Positions 45,070-54,820 of a stretch of 64,000 nt of DNA are shown piece after piece; the first letter of the stretch is position 1; each line of letters begins with the position of its first letter. Source of the stretch: Acidobacteriota bacterium (GTDB lineage Bacteria > Acidobacteriota > Blastocatellia > Pyrinomonadales > Pyrinomonadaceae); contig JAHBSM010000001.1 of assembly GCA_019639115.1 (NCBI GenBank), positions 62,001 to 126,000 of the forward strand. Reading direction: 5' to 3'. Both the position numbers and the translations under genes were made by a program. The notes below the pieces were generated by a model. It was not told the DNA's origin and did not search any database. It saw nothing but the letters and a program-made list of their open reading frames with translations.

Positions 45070-46227
45070 TCAATTGCCGGCGTCCCGAACCGCCTTGAGA
45101 TGCGACTCCGGTATCGGCGATCGGCCGTACGCCAAATGACACTTCACGCACTCGGCTCTTGGGTCCTTCGTCCGTCGATCGATCTCGAGGTTCAGCATTC
45201 CGCCTTCCGACGTCTTAGCTGTTGCATGACACACTGCACATTGCTCGATCGAGATGCGCCGCCGGTCTCGGCCCAAGGTGTCTATCTTTGCGACCGCGTG
45301 ACAGGCCGAACATTCCATATCGCGATGCATCTCAAGGTAATGCCGGAAAGCTCCGGCAGATCGTCTCGCCCTCCAAACGTCGATCATGGCGCGATCGTCC
45401 AAGCGGGCCCTCTTGAGGAAAGATCCTGTCACGTCCGGCTCGAGGCCTTCTCGCCTTAACTTATGACAAGCGGCGCAATCGGCCGGTGACGGATCGATTC
45501 CGCTGGCTGCCGAATGACAAGTGAAGCAAGTCGTATGCCCGAGCGGTGCTGTCATAAAGGTTCCTTTTTTCGACCAGACGGTGTCGCCCGTGTCTTTCGG
45601 ACCGGAGCTCGATCTACCAGGCGGGTCCATCGGCTTGTGACACACGGAACAATTTTCAGCAAGGGGCCTGCGATGAGCCGCGGCGATGAACATCGAGCCT
45701 GAACTTCGGCGAATCAATTGATCGCTGATGATCTCGGAATGGAGTTCATGTGGAAATAGGACGTCGAATGAAGACGTCGCCGAGCGGCCCTTTGGGCTGC
45801 TGTCGAAAAGTTCGCGTGGATTTGGGAAAGGATGCCGCGCGCTGTTGTCGGGCGACGGCGCCAAGTGACAGATCGAGCAAATGGCAGGCGGCGATCCGGT
45901 AAAGAAGTCTTGCTGATGGCAGGACAGGCAAGATCCGTGTTTGGGATAGTCGGTGACATCCTCAAATGCATCATCCTTCGACCGGACCGTTTTCCAGTTA
46001 GCGGTCGGGAACTTATGGCAGGTCGAGCATTCCAGATCGTGCGGTTTGAGATCGTGTCGGAATCGAAGAACCGCATTGGGTCCGGGCTCCGGTGTCGCCG
46101 CAGGACGAGGGCGCCTGGTCTGAGCATGTGAAGAGAGCCCGTCGTTCTCCCAAAAAAGGAACACAAACACCGTAGCGGCCGAGACCGCAACGATGACCCC
46201 AAGCTTGATGAGAACGGTACGGGACAT
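45070..46227 (-). CDS. Nine-heme periplasmic cytochrome c
   Basis: A 385-residue protein with an N-terminal membrane or signal segment (TVLIKLGVIVAVSAATVFVFLFW) and nine CXXCH motifs (CSTCH, CLSCH, CSICH, CSVCH, CFTCH, CAACH, CSACH, CAVCH, CVKCH). Distal histidine pairs such as FRHDLKPHDLEC and FPHELHSE precede the hemes. It resembles c3-type multiheme proteins but no named family was recognised. It is the first gene of a two-gene unit with the 15-heme lipoprotein and is divergent from resB, sharing a 252-bp regulatory region. Confidence 0.9.
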   Translation of the reverse strand: MSRTVLIKLGVIVAVSAATVFVFLFWENDGLSSHAQTRRPRPAATPEPGPNAVLRFRHDLKPHDLECSTCHKFPTANWKTVRSKDDAFEDVTDYPKHGSCLSCHQQDFFTGSPPAICSICHLAPSPDNSARHPFPNPRELFDSSPKGRSATSSFDVLFPHELHSEIISDQLIRRSSGSMFIAAAHRRPLAENCSVCHKPMDPPGRSSSGPKDTGDTVWSKKGTFMTAPLGHTTCFTCHSAASGIDPSPADCAACHKLRREGLEPDVTGSFLKRARLDDRAMIDVWRARRSAGAFRHYLEMHRDMECSACHAVAKIDTLGRDRRRISIEQCAVCHATAKTSEGGMLNLEIDRRTKDPRAECVKCHLAYGRSPIPESHLKAVRDAGN

Positions 46228-46273
46228 GATCGGACGGGCTTGTCCGATTCTAGACCCGAAATTGCCTGAGAAA

Positions 46274-46289
46274 TGTGATAACGGTCACA
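46274..46289. promoter_or_regulatory. Perfect CRP-type box between cytochrome and resB genes
   Basis: TGTGATAACGGTCACA matches TGTGA-N6-TCACA at all ten positions. It is 46 bp from the start of the nine-heme gene (minus) and about 190 bp from resB (plus), so the cytochrome genes are the more likely target, with possible long-range action on the resB sigma-54 promoter. Confidence 0.7.
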
Positions 46290-46436
46290 GAGATACTAGA
46301 TTCTTAACCGAAACTGCGAAAAATCTCGCAGTTCGCAGCCGTCAGAGCCGTGCCGAAAACTGGCGACCTTCCGACCGATATCCCTAAACTGCTGTAAACA
46401 CACCGTTTATAGATGCCCGCCGAGCTTTTGCCGCCT

Positions 46437-46451
46437 CGGCACACCGGTTGC
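46437..46451 (+). promoter_or_regulatory. Candidate sigma-54 promoter before resB
   Basis: CGGCAC-N5-TTGC with GG and GC 12 bases apart, predicted start of transcription near 46463, 17 bp before the resB ATG. One base departs from consensus at the first position. Confidence 0.55.
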
Positions 46452-46479
46452 GATATCACACACGGAGTCACCAATACCT

Positions 46480-47979
46480 ATGTCAGCCCTTGAAAGCTCG
46501 TTAGCCGCAGATCGCAAACCGACGGCAGCAAGGTCCGCAGAACGCGAGTCTCTGATCTCGCGTTTTATGCGGTTCATTTCGTCGGTGAGATTTGGCGTGT
46601 CGCTTCTGATAGTACTTGGCCTGCTGTGCTTCCTGGGGATGATCATAATGCAGCAGAACGTTGACGGATTCGAACGATACTTTGCCGAATTGACCCCGGC
46701 CCAGAGGCTAGTCTATGGCAAGCTCGGACTTTTTGATATCTACCACGTCTGGTATTTCAACGTCGTCCTCGCCGTTCTGTCGCTCAACATCATTCTTGCC
46801 TCGATCGACCGATTCCCAAAGGCTTGGAAGTACTTCTCCGACCCAACTGTCACGGTCCCGGTCCGATGGCTGCGCGATCAGAAGCAAACAGCTGAAACGA
46901 CTCTCAACGCAGGCCGCGAAGAGGCCGTTGCGAGTATCTCTTCAGCAATGCGCTCTCTCGGCTGGAAAAAGATCCTGACAAAAGAGAAGGACGGTCGGAT
47001 TTTTGTTCTCGGCCAAAGCGGGACCTGGAATCGTCTTGGGGCATACGCGGTCCACGTTGGTTTGCTGACCATCTTCACAGGCGGCTTCCTGACGGCGCAG
47101 CTCGGCTCTACAGGCCAAATGCCGCTGTCGCCCGGACGCTCGACCGATCTGATGTTTGAGACGGTCGCAGATCTGGACCGGACGAGCCAAATAACAAAAA
47201 GGCTTCCGTTCGAGATCGCGTGTACCGACATTCAACAGAAGCTGATCCAACGCGACGGATCGCTCTCAGCAATGAATACCATCGATTGGATCACGAGATT
47301 CACCATCAAAGATGAAACGGGGACCCACGACGCCATGGTGCAGATGAACCGTCCTTTCGACTTTCGCGGATATAGATTCTTTCAGGCGAGTTTTATCCCC
47401 GTCGGCAGGGCACGCAGCATCACCGTGACCCTGAATCCGGCTGACGGTTCCGAACCAGTTGTGGTGACGATCCCTCGCGACGGATCAGCTACGCTGCAGG
47501 ACGGGACGAAAGTGAAATTTCTGGATTTCAGGGGTAATTTTCGCATCGGACCCGAAGACCCGAATGAGGACACTTCGTCATACCCGAATCCGGGTGCCGT
47601 TTTGCAGGTCACACCGCCCGGCGGAGCCGTGGAGACCGCCTATGCCTTCGGCCCTAAGATGGCCAATATCCCGGTCGCTTCCAAACCCGTCGCGGGCTAT
47701 ACGTATCGGCTTACGGATTTCGAAAAGGTTGGGGACCAGCACGTTCTTTCGGTACAACGAGATCCGGGTGCGACCGTGGTTTATGTAGGCTTTGTGGTAC
47801 TTTGTGCGACGCTGATCGGTGTATTCGCGTTCTCCCATCAGCGCGTGTGGGCCGCGATCGAACCCCGGGGCGAAAACAAAATGAACATCGTATTCGGCGG
47901 TCACTCGAACCGAAACCCGGACAGCTTTGACAGGCGGTTTCGCCGCCTTATCGCGACATTTCAAGGAGAGAGAGAATGA
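46480..47979 (+). CDS. resB: Cytochrome c biogenesis protein ResB
   Basis: A 499-residue membrane subunit of system II cytochrome c maturation, which carries heme to apocytochromes outside the membrane. Features: RFISSVRFGVSLLIVLGLLCFLGMIIMQQ (TM1), FDIYHVWYFNVVLAVLSLNIILAS (TM2), RLGAYAVHVGLLTIFTGG (TM3), and a large periplasmic domain with DFRGYRFFQASF. A last TM lies near residue 430 (VVYVGFVVLCATLIGVFAF). Its stop overlaps the next start in an ATGA. Confidence 0.94.
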   Translation: MSALESSLAADRKPTAARSAERESLISRFMRFISSVRFGVSLLIVLGLLCFLGMIIMQQNVDGFERYFAELTPAQRLVYGKLGLFDIYHVWYFNVVLAVLSLNIILASIDRFPKAWKYFSDPTVTVPVRWLRDQKQTAETTLNAGREEAVASISSAMRSLGWKKILTKEKDGRIFVLGQSGTWNRLGAYAVHVGLLTIFTGGFLTAQLGSTGQMPLSPGRSTDLMFETVADLDRTSQITKRLPFEIACTDIQQKLIQRDGSLSAMNTIDWITRFTIKDETGTHDAMVQMNRPFDFRGYRFFQASFIPVGRARSITVTLNPADGSEPVVVTIPRDGSATLQDGTKVKFLDFRGNFRIGPEDPNEDTSSYPNPGAVLQVTPPGGAVETAYAFGPKMANIPVASKPVAGYTYRLTDFEKVGDQHVLSVQRDPGATVVYVGFVVLCATLIGVFAFSHQRVWAAIEPRGENKMNIVFGGHSNRNPDSFDRRFRRLIATFQGERE

Positions 47980-49598
47980 AGCAAGAAGTATTGATCCATC
48001 CCGTATCGATAACGCATGCCGGATCGGATCCCGCAACCTCGGAGAGCTGGTACACGTCGTATATGCCGACGTTCCTGGCGGTTGCCGGTGCGATCGCCTT
48101 GACCATATTGCGGATCAATATTGGGGGCGAGCGGTTCATATCCGACAGCGCGTTGATGATGCTCGCTCTCGCATCGTATCTGATCGCGGCCGTCTTCTGT
48201 TTGACGAACCTCTACGCACCGTTCCGGTTCGCCGAACGGCTTGCCACATGGTCAGCCTTCCTCGGGGTATTCTTTAACTTGTCGAGCTGGCTGGTGAGAT
48301 GGGTCGCGGCATACGACCGCGAGCTCGCTATCTTCAAGGCTCAGGGATCCGACCTGTCCGATATGCCCTGGGTATTCAGGTACGTCCCGTTCGCAAATCT
48401 CTACGATCTGAGTCTCGCGTTCGCCTTCGGAGCAGGTATCACAACGCTTTTGGTGATGCGTCGCCGTCAGTACCGTATTGTTGCTCTGCTTTCGCTTCCG
48501 CTGGCGGCGATAATACTTGTACTTGCGAGGTTCATTGGAAGCGATCTGATCGACCTGCCGCCGGTCCTCGATTCGTATTGGCGGCCCATTCACGTTGGTA
48601 TCGCCAGTCTTAGCTACGGGGTCGCCTTGGTTTGCTTCGCGGTCGCGGTGCTATACCTGCTCAAGGACGGATTGCAGGTCGAAAAGATGGCGATCTGGTC
48701 CAGTATATTCGCACTTTCGGTATTTGCGACGATCAGCAGATTCAGCATTTTCTCGTTCTCGACCTTCGGCACCTACACTGCATCGACATTCGTCGGGACC
48801 TCGCGACAGGCACTGGCACTTCGTGCTGATGTTCCCTATGTAGGCTGGATGATAGTGGCGGCAGCGGCTCTACTCGCGATCGCGGTCGCAGGTTACGGAC
48901 TTTACACGAACAAGGGCAACGAGCAGATGCGGCGCGTCGGCAACTGGTGCCTATACGCAGCACTTGTCGTCCAGGGCAGCTCGATAGCGATGTTGGTCTA
49001 TCAGCTAAAGACGCTGACGAACGTGACAGCATATTTAGATCCGCGACAATACGAACGTTTTGCCGTATGGATGCTGCAGCAGCAGGACGTACCTCAATCG
49101 CAAATAGCATCGATGGGATCGCAGCAGCTCTATGACATGGCGAACGGATGGATCACGCAGAACGCCGCCGGGCTTCATTTGAGCCTAAATGCCAACCCGG
49201 TCGAACTCTCTGCTCTCATCACAGCATTCGCCGGTACGCTATTTGTTGCCATGTTCGGTATCAGGACCGAAAGGCTTCGCTCGATCCTGCCGTCGGCCGA
49301 GACACTCGACGGTTTGATGTACAAACTGGCGGGAGTGGCCTTCGCCGGTCTTGCGCTGCTTTTGATAACAGGCGCCGTTTGGGCGAACGAGTCCTGGGGC
49401 AGATATTGGGGCTGGGATGCCAAAGAGGTCGGCGCGCTTGTGGCATGGCTGACCTATGCAGGGTTCCTGCATTCACGTATCGCATACGGCTGGCGCGGCC
49501 GCCGGTCGGCCTACTTTGCAATAGTCGCTTTCCTTTTTGTTGTTTTCACCTACCTTGGTGTCAGCTATCTGCTGCCGGGGCTCCATAGTTACGCATAA
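47976..49598 (+). CDS. ccsA: Cytochrome c biogenesis protein CcsA/ResC
   Basis: A 540-residue multi-pass partner of ResB. The heme-handling WWD motif is present as WGRYWGWDAKEVGALVAWL near residue 470, with flanking histidine-bearing helices (RPIHVGIASLSYGVALV near 205; YAGFLHSRIAYGWRG after the WWD). Together with ResB it forms the heme exporter and synthase that would serve the ~44 heme motifs encoded in this block. Translation is coupled to resB by a four-base overlap. It is longer than most CcsA (about 300-400), with extra N-terminal helices and a soluble insertion near residues 350-400. Confidence 0.93.
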   Translation: MKQEVLIHPVSITHAGSDPATSESWYTSYMPTFLAVAGAIALTILRINIGGERFISDSALMMLALASYLIAAVFCLTNLYAPFRFAERLATWSAFLGVFFNLSSWLVRWVAAYDRELAIFKAQGSDLSDMPWVFRYVPFANLYDLSLAFAFGAGITTLLVMRRRQYRIVALLSLPLAAIILVLARFIGSDLIDLPPVLDSYWRPIHVGIASLSYGVALVCFAVAVLYLLKDGLQVEKMAIWSSIFALSVFATISRFSIFSFSTFGTYTASTFVGTSRQALALRADVPYVGWMIVAAAALLAIAVAGYGLYTNKGNEQMRRVGNWCLYAALVVQGSSIAMLVYQLKTLTNVTAYLDPRQYERFAVWMLQQQDVPQSQIASMGSQQLYDMANGWITQNAAGLHLSLNANPVELSALITAFAGTLFVAMFGIRTERLRSILPSAETLDGLMYKLAGVAFAGLALLLITGAVWANESWGRYWGWDAKEVGALVAWLTYAGFLHSRIAYGWRGRRSAYFAIVAFLFVVFTYLGVSYLLPGLHSYA

Positions 49599-49604
49599 CA
49601 GATC

Positions 49605-50315
49605 ATGAACAAAGAGAACATCCTATTCGGCGTGGTCGGGCTGCTCGCGGGCCTGATCATAGGATTCGTATTCGCAAACAATGTGAATCAACAGGGAACG
49701 GGTGCGGCTCGTTCGTCGGCTCCCGTCACGGGACAGAACGCCAACATACCGCCCGGACACCCTGAGATCGGTTCAATGAACGGAGGCCAGGGCGGAATGC
49801 AGCCCGAGGTCCAGGCGGCGATCGACGCGGCAAAGAACGCTCCCAACGACTTTGACGCTCAGGCCAAGGCGGCCGATATGTACTATCAGATCGGCCGATT
49901 CGACGAGGCGATCAAATATCTACAGGCAGCGAACAAGCTCCGCCCGGATGACCGCGAGACGATAGTTCAGCTCGGCAACGCGAATTTTGACGCCGATAAA
50001 TATGAGGAAGCCGAACGCTGGTACTCATCGGCGCTTGCCAAAAAGCCCGATGACGTCAACGTCCGGACCGACCTCGGGCTTACATTCCTCCTCAGAACGC
50101 CGCCCAATTATGACCGAGCGATCCAGGAATTCGATCGCTCGCTCGCGGTGGACCCAAATCACATTCAGACGCTTCAGAACATGGTGGTCGCATACACCAA
50201 AAAAGGCGATGCTGCTAAAGCGAACTCCACAATAGCCAAGATCGAGGCCCTCGAGCCAACTAACAGCGCTTTGCAGCGGCTCAAAGAGGAAGCCGGAAAG
50301 ATCAGTTCGAGATAG
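49605..50315 (+). CDS. Membrane-anchored TPR protein
   Basis: A 236-residue protein with one N-terminal membrane anchor (ILFGVVGLLAGLIIGFVFA), a Gly/Pro/Asn-rich linker, and then about four TPR units (YYQIGRFDEAIKYLQAANKLRPDD, YEEAERWYSSALAKKPDD, ...). The position, six bp after ccsA, suggests a scaffold in cytochrome c assembly, as the TPR domains of CcmH/NrfG are in system I. That is inference from context. Confidence 0.85.
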   Translation: MNKENILFGVVGLLAGLIIGFVFANNVNQQGTGAARSSAPVTGQNANIPPGHPEIGSMNGGQGGMQPEVQAAIDAAKNAPNDFDAQAKAADMYYQIGRFDEAIKYLQAANKLRPDDRETIVQLGNANFDADKYEEAERWYSSALAKKPDDVNVRTDLGLTFLLRTPPNYDRAIQEFDRSLAVDPNHIQTLQNMVVAYTKKGDAAKANSTIAKIEALEPTNSALQRLKEEAGKISSR

Positions 50316-50370
50316 TGCGGGCCAGCGAGCGGACGGAGCTTCGGCTACGCGACGAATTCAGAGTATAATC

Positions 50371-51792
50371 ATGCGGTTCCCCGACGATATAATGGGCTCT
50401 TCCGGTGAAAATGTGCTGGTCGTTGATGATGACCGCTTCGTCCGAATGGCGCTCAAGGAGGCGCTATCTGCGAGCGGTTATACGGTATTCGAGGCCGAGA
50501 GTATCAGGACTGCCCGCGCCGCGATATCCTCTAACGACCCTTCGATAGTGCTGCTCGATATCGACCTGCCTGACGGCTCCGGCATCGACCTGCTGAGCGA
50601 GATCAGGTCGTCGGATCCCGATATGATCGTCGTGATGATCACCGGTAACGCGGATCTAAAGAATTCGCTTGCGGCGTTGCGCGGAGGCGCACATGATTTC
50701 ATTGCAAAGCCGGTTCGACTCGAAGAACTCACCGTCACGCTTCGCAACGCCGCCGAGACACGCGTTCTGAGAAAAGAAGTAAAACGGGCGCGGTCGGAAC
50801 GCGGCGCAAGATTCACTTTCGACGAGATAGTCGGCGGGTCTGAGGCGATGCAGCGGGCCAAAGACCTCGGCAGACGGGTCGCGGAATCGGATGTCACGTC
50901 GATTTTGCTGAACGGCGAGACCGGTACGGGCAAAGACCTCTTTGCACGCGCTATACATTTCGCTTCGCCCCGTGCCAATGCCCCGTACCTGGCTATCAAC
51001 TGCGCCGCACTTCCCGCGACCTTGATCGAATCCGAACTCTTCGGATATGAGAAGGGTGCATTCACCGATGCAAAGCAAAAGAAAGAAGGGCTCTTCGAAC
51101 AAGCACACGGCGGCACGATATTCCTTGACGAGATCGGCGAGATGGAGTTGCCGCTCCAGGCAAAATTGCTCCGTGTACTAGAAGAAGGATCTTTCCGGCG
51201 TGTTGGCGGCCTGAAGGATATCAAGCTGGACGCTCGTATCATCGCCGCATCCAACCGCAACCTGAAACAAGAGGCCGAAGCGGGTAACTTCAGATTGGAT
51301 CTCTATTTTCGTTTGTCGGTGATACAGGTTGACATTCCGCCGCTCCGGGACCGCGGCAGCGATATCATCCTCCTCGCGCAACATTACATCGAGCGGGCAA
51401 ATCAAAAACGTGCCGGACGCAAGCTGAACGGACTCTCACCGGAGGTCGAGAGGATATTCCTCGAATACCAGTGGAGCGGAAACGTGCGCGAACTGCGAAA
51501 TGTGATCGAGCGAGCCTCCATACTCGAGGACGGCGATATGGTGACAGCCGCCCATCTGCCCGCCGACATGCTTGGCGACGGGCACACGCCAATCGCCGGC
51601 AGCACCACCGGAATATTGCTTCCCGCCGATGGCATCCCGCTCGAGCAGGTCGAGTTCGATCTGGCGCGTCAGGCGATCGAACGTACCGGAGGCAATCTGA
51701 CAAGGGCTGCAAAGCTCCTCGATATCTCTCGCGACCAGATCCGATACAAGCTCAGAAAGGCCGGATATGACCTGAGTCGCTCGAGCGAATGA
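50371..51792 (+). CDS. Sigma-54-dependent response regulator (NtrC family)
   Basis: A 473-residue activator. Receiver domain with acidic pocket VVDDD and phospho-acceptor in [11 protein letters not shown] near residue 63, then AAA+ domain with Walker A GETGTGKD near 180 and Walker [12 protein letters not shown]. The sigma-54-contacting loop reads GAFTDA in place of GAFTGA. A Fis-type HTH lies at the end ([27 protein letters not shown]). ATG 50371 is used; ATG 50392 is possible. It is coupled to the kinase gene by a four-base overlap. Sigma-54 promoter matches lie 3' and 5' of this pair. Confidence 0.95.
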   Translation: MRFPDDIMGSSGENVLVVDDDRFVRMALKEALSASGYTVFEAESIRTARAAISSNDPSIVLLDIDLPDGSGIDLLSEIRSSDPDMIVVMITGNADLKNSLAALRGGAHDFIAKPVRLEELTVTLRNAAETRVLRKEVKRARSERGARFTFDEIVGGSEAMQRAKDLGRRVAESDVTSILLNGETGTGKDLFARAIHFASPRANAPYLAINCAALPATLIESELFGYEKGAFTDAKQKKEGLFEQAHGGTIFLDEIGEMELPLQAKLLRVLEEGSFRRVGGLKDIKLDARIIAASNRNLKQEAEAGNFRLDLYFRLSVIQVDIPPLRDRGSDIILLAQHYIERANQKRAGRKLNGLSPEVERIFLEYQWSGNVRELRNVIERASILEDGDMVTAAHLPADMLGDGHTPIAGSTTGILLPADGIPLEQVEFDLARQAIERTGGNLTRAAKLLDISRDQIRYKLRKAGYDLSRSSE

Positions 51793-53711
51793 CCACTATG
51801 CCTCATCGGCCTGCGACAACCGAACACGCTGCAGCCGGCGACCCTGTCCGTGAGCTTGGCAATCTCAAACGCGCGATCGATGAATCAGCCATTGTCGCCA
51901 TTACCGACCAACGTGGTGTGATCACCTACGTCAACGATAAATTCTGCGAGATATCCGGATACTCCCGCGATGAACTGATCGGGCAGGATCACAGGCTGAT
52001 AAACTCCGGCTTTCATTCAAAGGATTTCATTCGCGGTCTATGGACGACCATCGCGCGCGGCAAAGTATGGCACGGCGAACTCCGCAACCGGGCAAAGGAC
52101 GGTTCTATCTATTGGGTCGATACAACGATAGTTCCTTTCCTCGACGACAAAAAGAAACCTATCGAATACATCGCCATACGATACGAGATCACCGAGCGTA
52201 AGCTCGGCGAGGAGCGGATCCGGCAGCAGGCATCGCTGCTGGACAAAGCGCACGACGCGATATTTGTGTGCGACCTTAATTTCCGCATTATCTACTGGAA
52301 CAAGAGCGCGGAGCGCATCTACGATCTACCGGCCTCCGAAGCTTTCGGGATGCATGTTTGCGACGCGTTGTGCGAAGGCGATCCGACCGAGCTTGAGGCG
52401 ATGGAAGAGGGAATGGCCGGTGCTGACGAATGGCGTTCCGAGTCCAGGCATCGTTCGCACTCGGGAGAATATCTTTGGGTAGATACACGCTGGACTTTGG
52501 TTCGCAGCGACACGGGCAAGCCCGACTATTACCTAATAACGAACACTGACATCACGGAACAGAAACGTACTGAGGAACATCTTCTCAGGGCTCAGCGAAT
52601 GGAGTCCATCGGAACGCTCGCCGGAGGGATCGCTCATGATCTCAATAACATCCTTTCGCCGATCCTGATGGCGGTAGAAATGTTGCAGATAAACGATCCC
52701 GATGCCGAAACCGCTAAATGGCTAGCGATGATAAAGGAGAACGTAGATCGCGGGGCAGAACTTATAAGGCAAGTGCTCACCTTTGCCCGCGGGATGGATG
52801 GCGAACGCATTACCGTGCGTCTGAAGCACATAGTCAAAGAGATCGTCGGCGTGCTGCGTGAGACGCTGCCACGATCGATCGATGTTGAGGTCGAGGTCGA
52901 CCCCGAGCTTTGGACGATCTCGGCCGATCCGACACAGATACATCAGGTATTGATGAACGTCTGTATCAACGCTCGGGATGCAATGCCCAACGGAGGCAGC
53001 CTTCGCGTCGCAGCACGCAATGTTACGGTCGATGACAACTACGCCAAGATGAATATCGATGCCTCGCCGGGGAACTTCGTGCTGTTGGCGGTCAACGATA
53101 CCGGCACGGGCATGACCTCAGAGGTACTTAAACGCATCTTCGATCCATTCTTTACAACAAAAGATTTCGGAAAGGGCACGGGGCTGGGCCTATCTACGAC
53201 GCTCACGATCGTTCGAAGCCACGGCGGATTCATCAACGTGTACAGCGAACCAAACCGCGGAACCAGGTTCTCTATCTATTTTCCGACCGATGAATCTGTA
53301 CGCGAAACTCAAACAGCGAGTGCCGCCCGCAGGCTGCCGCGCGGCAACTCGGAGACCGTGCTGGTCGTGGATGACGAAGAGAATATCCGCCAGATCACCG
53401 AGGCGACCTTGACGAGGTTCGGTTACAGAACGCTTCTCGCCGCAGACGGAGCCGAAGCCATGGCTCGGTTTACCGAGCACAGGGACGAGATCGCAGTAGT
53501 GCTTACTGACCTTGCGATGCCGTTCATGGACGGGACCGCCCTGATCCGCGCACTGCGACGCATCGAGCCGGAGATACATATTGTGGCTATGAGCGGATTG
53601 GTAAGCGCCGGCCAGACGGCCGAACTGCGGGCGTTGAACGTAGAGAAATTCCTTACAAAGCCGTTCACCGCGGAGACACTTCTTACGGCGCTCGATGAGA
53701 TCCTAACGTAG
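51789..53711 (+). CDS. Hybrid sensor histidine kinase (PAS-PAS-HisKA-HATPase-REC)
   Basis: A 640-residue kinase without evident membrane segments. Two PAS/PAC modules (about residues 25-145, with [25 protein letters not shown], and 150-270), a HisKA domain with phospho-accepting histidine in GGIAHDLNN near residue 280, a HATPase domain with N-box, DTGTGM and GTGLGLST, and a C-terminal receiver ([29 protein letters not shown]). A cytoplasmic PAS sensor would suit redox or metabolic signals. It is the natural partner of the overlapping sigma-54 activator. Confidence 0.95.
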   Translation: MTTMPHRPATTEHAAAGDPVRELGNLKRAIDESAIVAITDQRGVITYVNDKFCEISGYSRDELIGQDHRLINSGFHSKDFIRGLWTTIARGKVWHGELRNRAKDGSIYWVDTTIVPFLDDKKKPIEYIAIRYEITERKLGEERIRQQASLLDKAHDAIFVCDLNFRIIYWNKSAERIYDLPASEAFGMHVCDALCEGDPTELEAMEEGMAGADEWRSESRHRSHSGEYLWVDTRWTLVRSDTGKPDYYLITNTDITEQKRTEEHLLRAQRMESIGTLAGGIAHDLNNILSPILMAVEMLQINDPDAETAKWLAMIKENVDRGAELIRQVLTFARGMDGERITVRLKHIVKEIVGVLRETLPRSIDVEVEVDPELWTISADPTQIHQVLMNVCINARDAMPNGGSLRVAARNVTVDDNYAKMNIDASPGNFVLLAVNDTGTGMTSEVLKRIFDPFFTTKDFGKGTGLGLSTTLTIVRSHGGFINVYSEPNRGTRFSIYFPTDESVRETQTASAARRLPRGNSETVLVVDDEENIRQITEATLTRFGYRTLLAADGAEAMARFTEHRDEIAVVLTDLAMPFMDGTALIRALRRIEPEIHIVAMSGLVSAGQTAELRALNVEKFLTKPFTAETLLTALDEILT

Positions 53712-54147
53712 CCTCGTCGTCCGATACTCCGCGGCCCAAAGCCCTGGACGCAGCCGAACCAAGAAGCGGAGCAATTAGCAAGAAAAACATTCCGAACGAC
53801 ATCAACCCGCCTTGCGTCGGATCGTATTCACTCAGAAATTTAGTCAGGCCAATTTGCGCAACGAACAACGCCAGCGTTGCCTCAAATGCGAATGTAAGCA
53901 TCACCCACAATGCCCCGACCGCCAGATGATCCGCGACCGACCGCAATGCCATCCGGTCCGAAAACGCCGTGGAGATGGCAAATATCAATCCGAGTGCAAT
54001 TACGAACCCGATCCTGCGTGCTTCCGCCTCGCCCGATCTGGGTACTAGCACCAATGTCCTGAACGTGCCGTTGACTGATTCCGCCAGGATGATCAGTACC
54101 CAGGCGAAAAATGCTCGGCGTAAAACTGAACCAGACTTTGCGATCAC
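53683..54147 (-). CDS. Four-helix membrane protein of unknown function
   Basis: The start at 54147 is a GTG overlapping the uspA-like stop (GTGA), giving 154 residues; a longer frame from 54180 runs back into that gene. Four hydrophobic helices are visible ([74 protein letters not shown]). It overlaps the convergent kinase gene by 29 bp. Coupling to a universal stress protein suggests a stress-linked membrane role, but none is known. Confidence 0.75.
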   Translation of the reverse strand: MIAKSGSVLRRAFFAWVLIILAESVNGTFRTLVLVPRSGEAEARRIGFVIALGLIFAISTAFSDRMALRSVADHLAVGALWVMLTFAFEATLALFVAQIGLTKFLSEYDPTQGGLMSFGMFFLLIAPLLGSAASRALGRGVSDDEATLGSHRAP

Positions 54148-54599
54148 ATCGACCTCGGACGTACCACAAGCACGGAACACGGTGCGTGATGCACCACGCC
54201 GTCGGATACTGAGCCAAGCATACGGCCCCAGAATCCACGCCCATGCGATCCGACCACGATCAGATCCGCGTCCCAGTCCTTTGCCCTTTCGACGATCTGC
54301 TGAGCCGGCGTGCCGGCCAGGATCTCTGTCGAGACCACGATCGAGCCATCAGGAAACCTGCCGAGGATCGTGGCCTTTGCCTCATTGACATGATTTGACG
54401 CCATGTCTCGTACCGCTTCTTCGAGTTTCTGATAGTATTCGGCCGAGATCGCAAAAGGCTCGGCCGCCATCGGATAGGCCTCCTCGTATGCCGACACGAC
54501 AAGCACTTCCGACTCGCCGCTCCTCAATACACTGCGGCAAGCTTCATCGACCGCATTCTTGCTGTAATCAGAGCCATCAGTTGCAATTAAGACCTTCAT
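54144..54599 (-). CDS. Universal stress protein A family
   Basis: A 151-residue single-domain USP. MKVLIATDGSDYSKNAVDEA at the start and the ATP-binding motif VVGSHGRGFWGRMLGSVSDGVVHHAPCSVLVV near residues 116-147 (G-x2-G-x9-G-S) are intact, so it should be an ATP-binding UspA type. A ribosome binding site (GGGAGG) precedes the ATG. It is divergent from the bc-type operon and has its own weaker -24/-12 match upstream. Confidence 0.93.
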   Translation of the reverse strand: MKVLIATDGSDYSKNAVDEACRSVLRSGESEVLVVSAYEEAYPMAAEPFAISAEYYQKLEEAVRDMASNHVNEAKATILGRFPDGSIVVSTEILAGTPAQQIVERAKDWDADLIVVGSHGRGFWGRMLGSVSDGVVHHAPCSVLVVRPRSM

Positions 54600-54662
54600 C
54601 TCACAACCTCCCTGCCGACCATTACCCTCACCGGGGATCGTCCGTCGGCACTTACCTTAAGC

Positions 54663-54677
54663 GCAACCGGCATTCCA
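54663..54677 (-). promoter_or_regulatory. Weak sigma-54 promoter match toward the uspA-like gene
   Basis: Minus strand TGGAAT-N5-TTGC, GG and GC 12 bases apart, two mismatches in the -24 element. The start codon is about 64 bases beyond the -12. Confidence 0.35.
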
Positions 54678-54804
54678 CCCGGAATTCGTATAAGAGGCGA
54701 CCGTTGATGCAACCATCTGCGAAATAATCCGCGCCTGCTCGCCGCTCTCTGTTGAAATTTCCGCGCAAACCTTTCTATAGACCGTAGCAGACGGCTCTCT
54801 TTGT

Positions 54805-54820
54805 TGGCACGAACCTTGCA
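54805..54820 (+). promoter_or_regulatory. Consensus sigma-54 promoter of the bc-type operon
   Basis: TGGCAC-GAACC-TTGCA is a full match to the -24/-12 consensus TGGCAC-N5-TTGCA. Transcription would start near 54831, about 65 bases before the TTG start at 54897. Confidence 0.8.
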
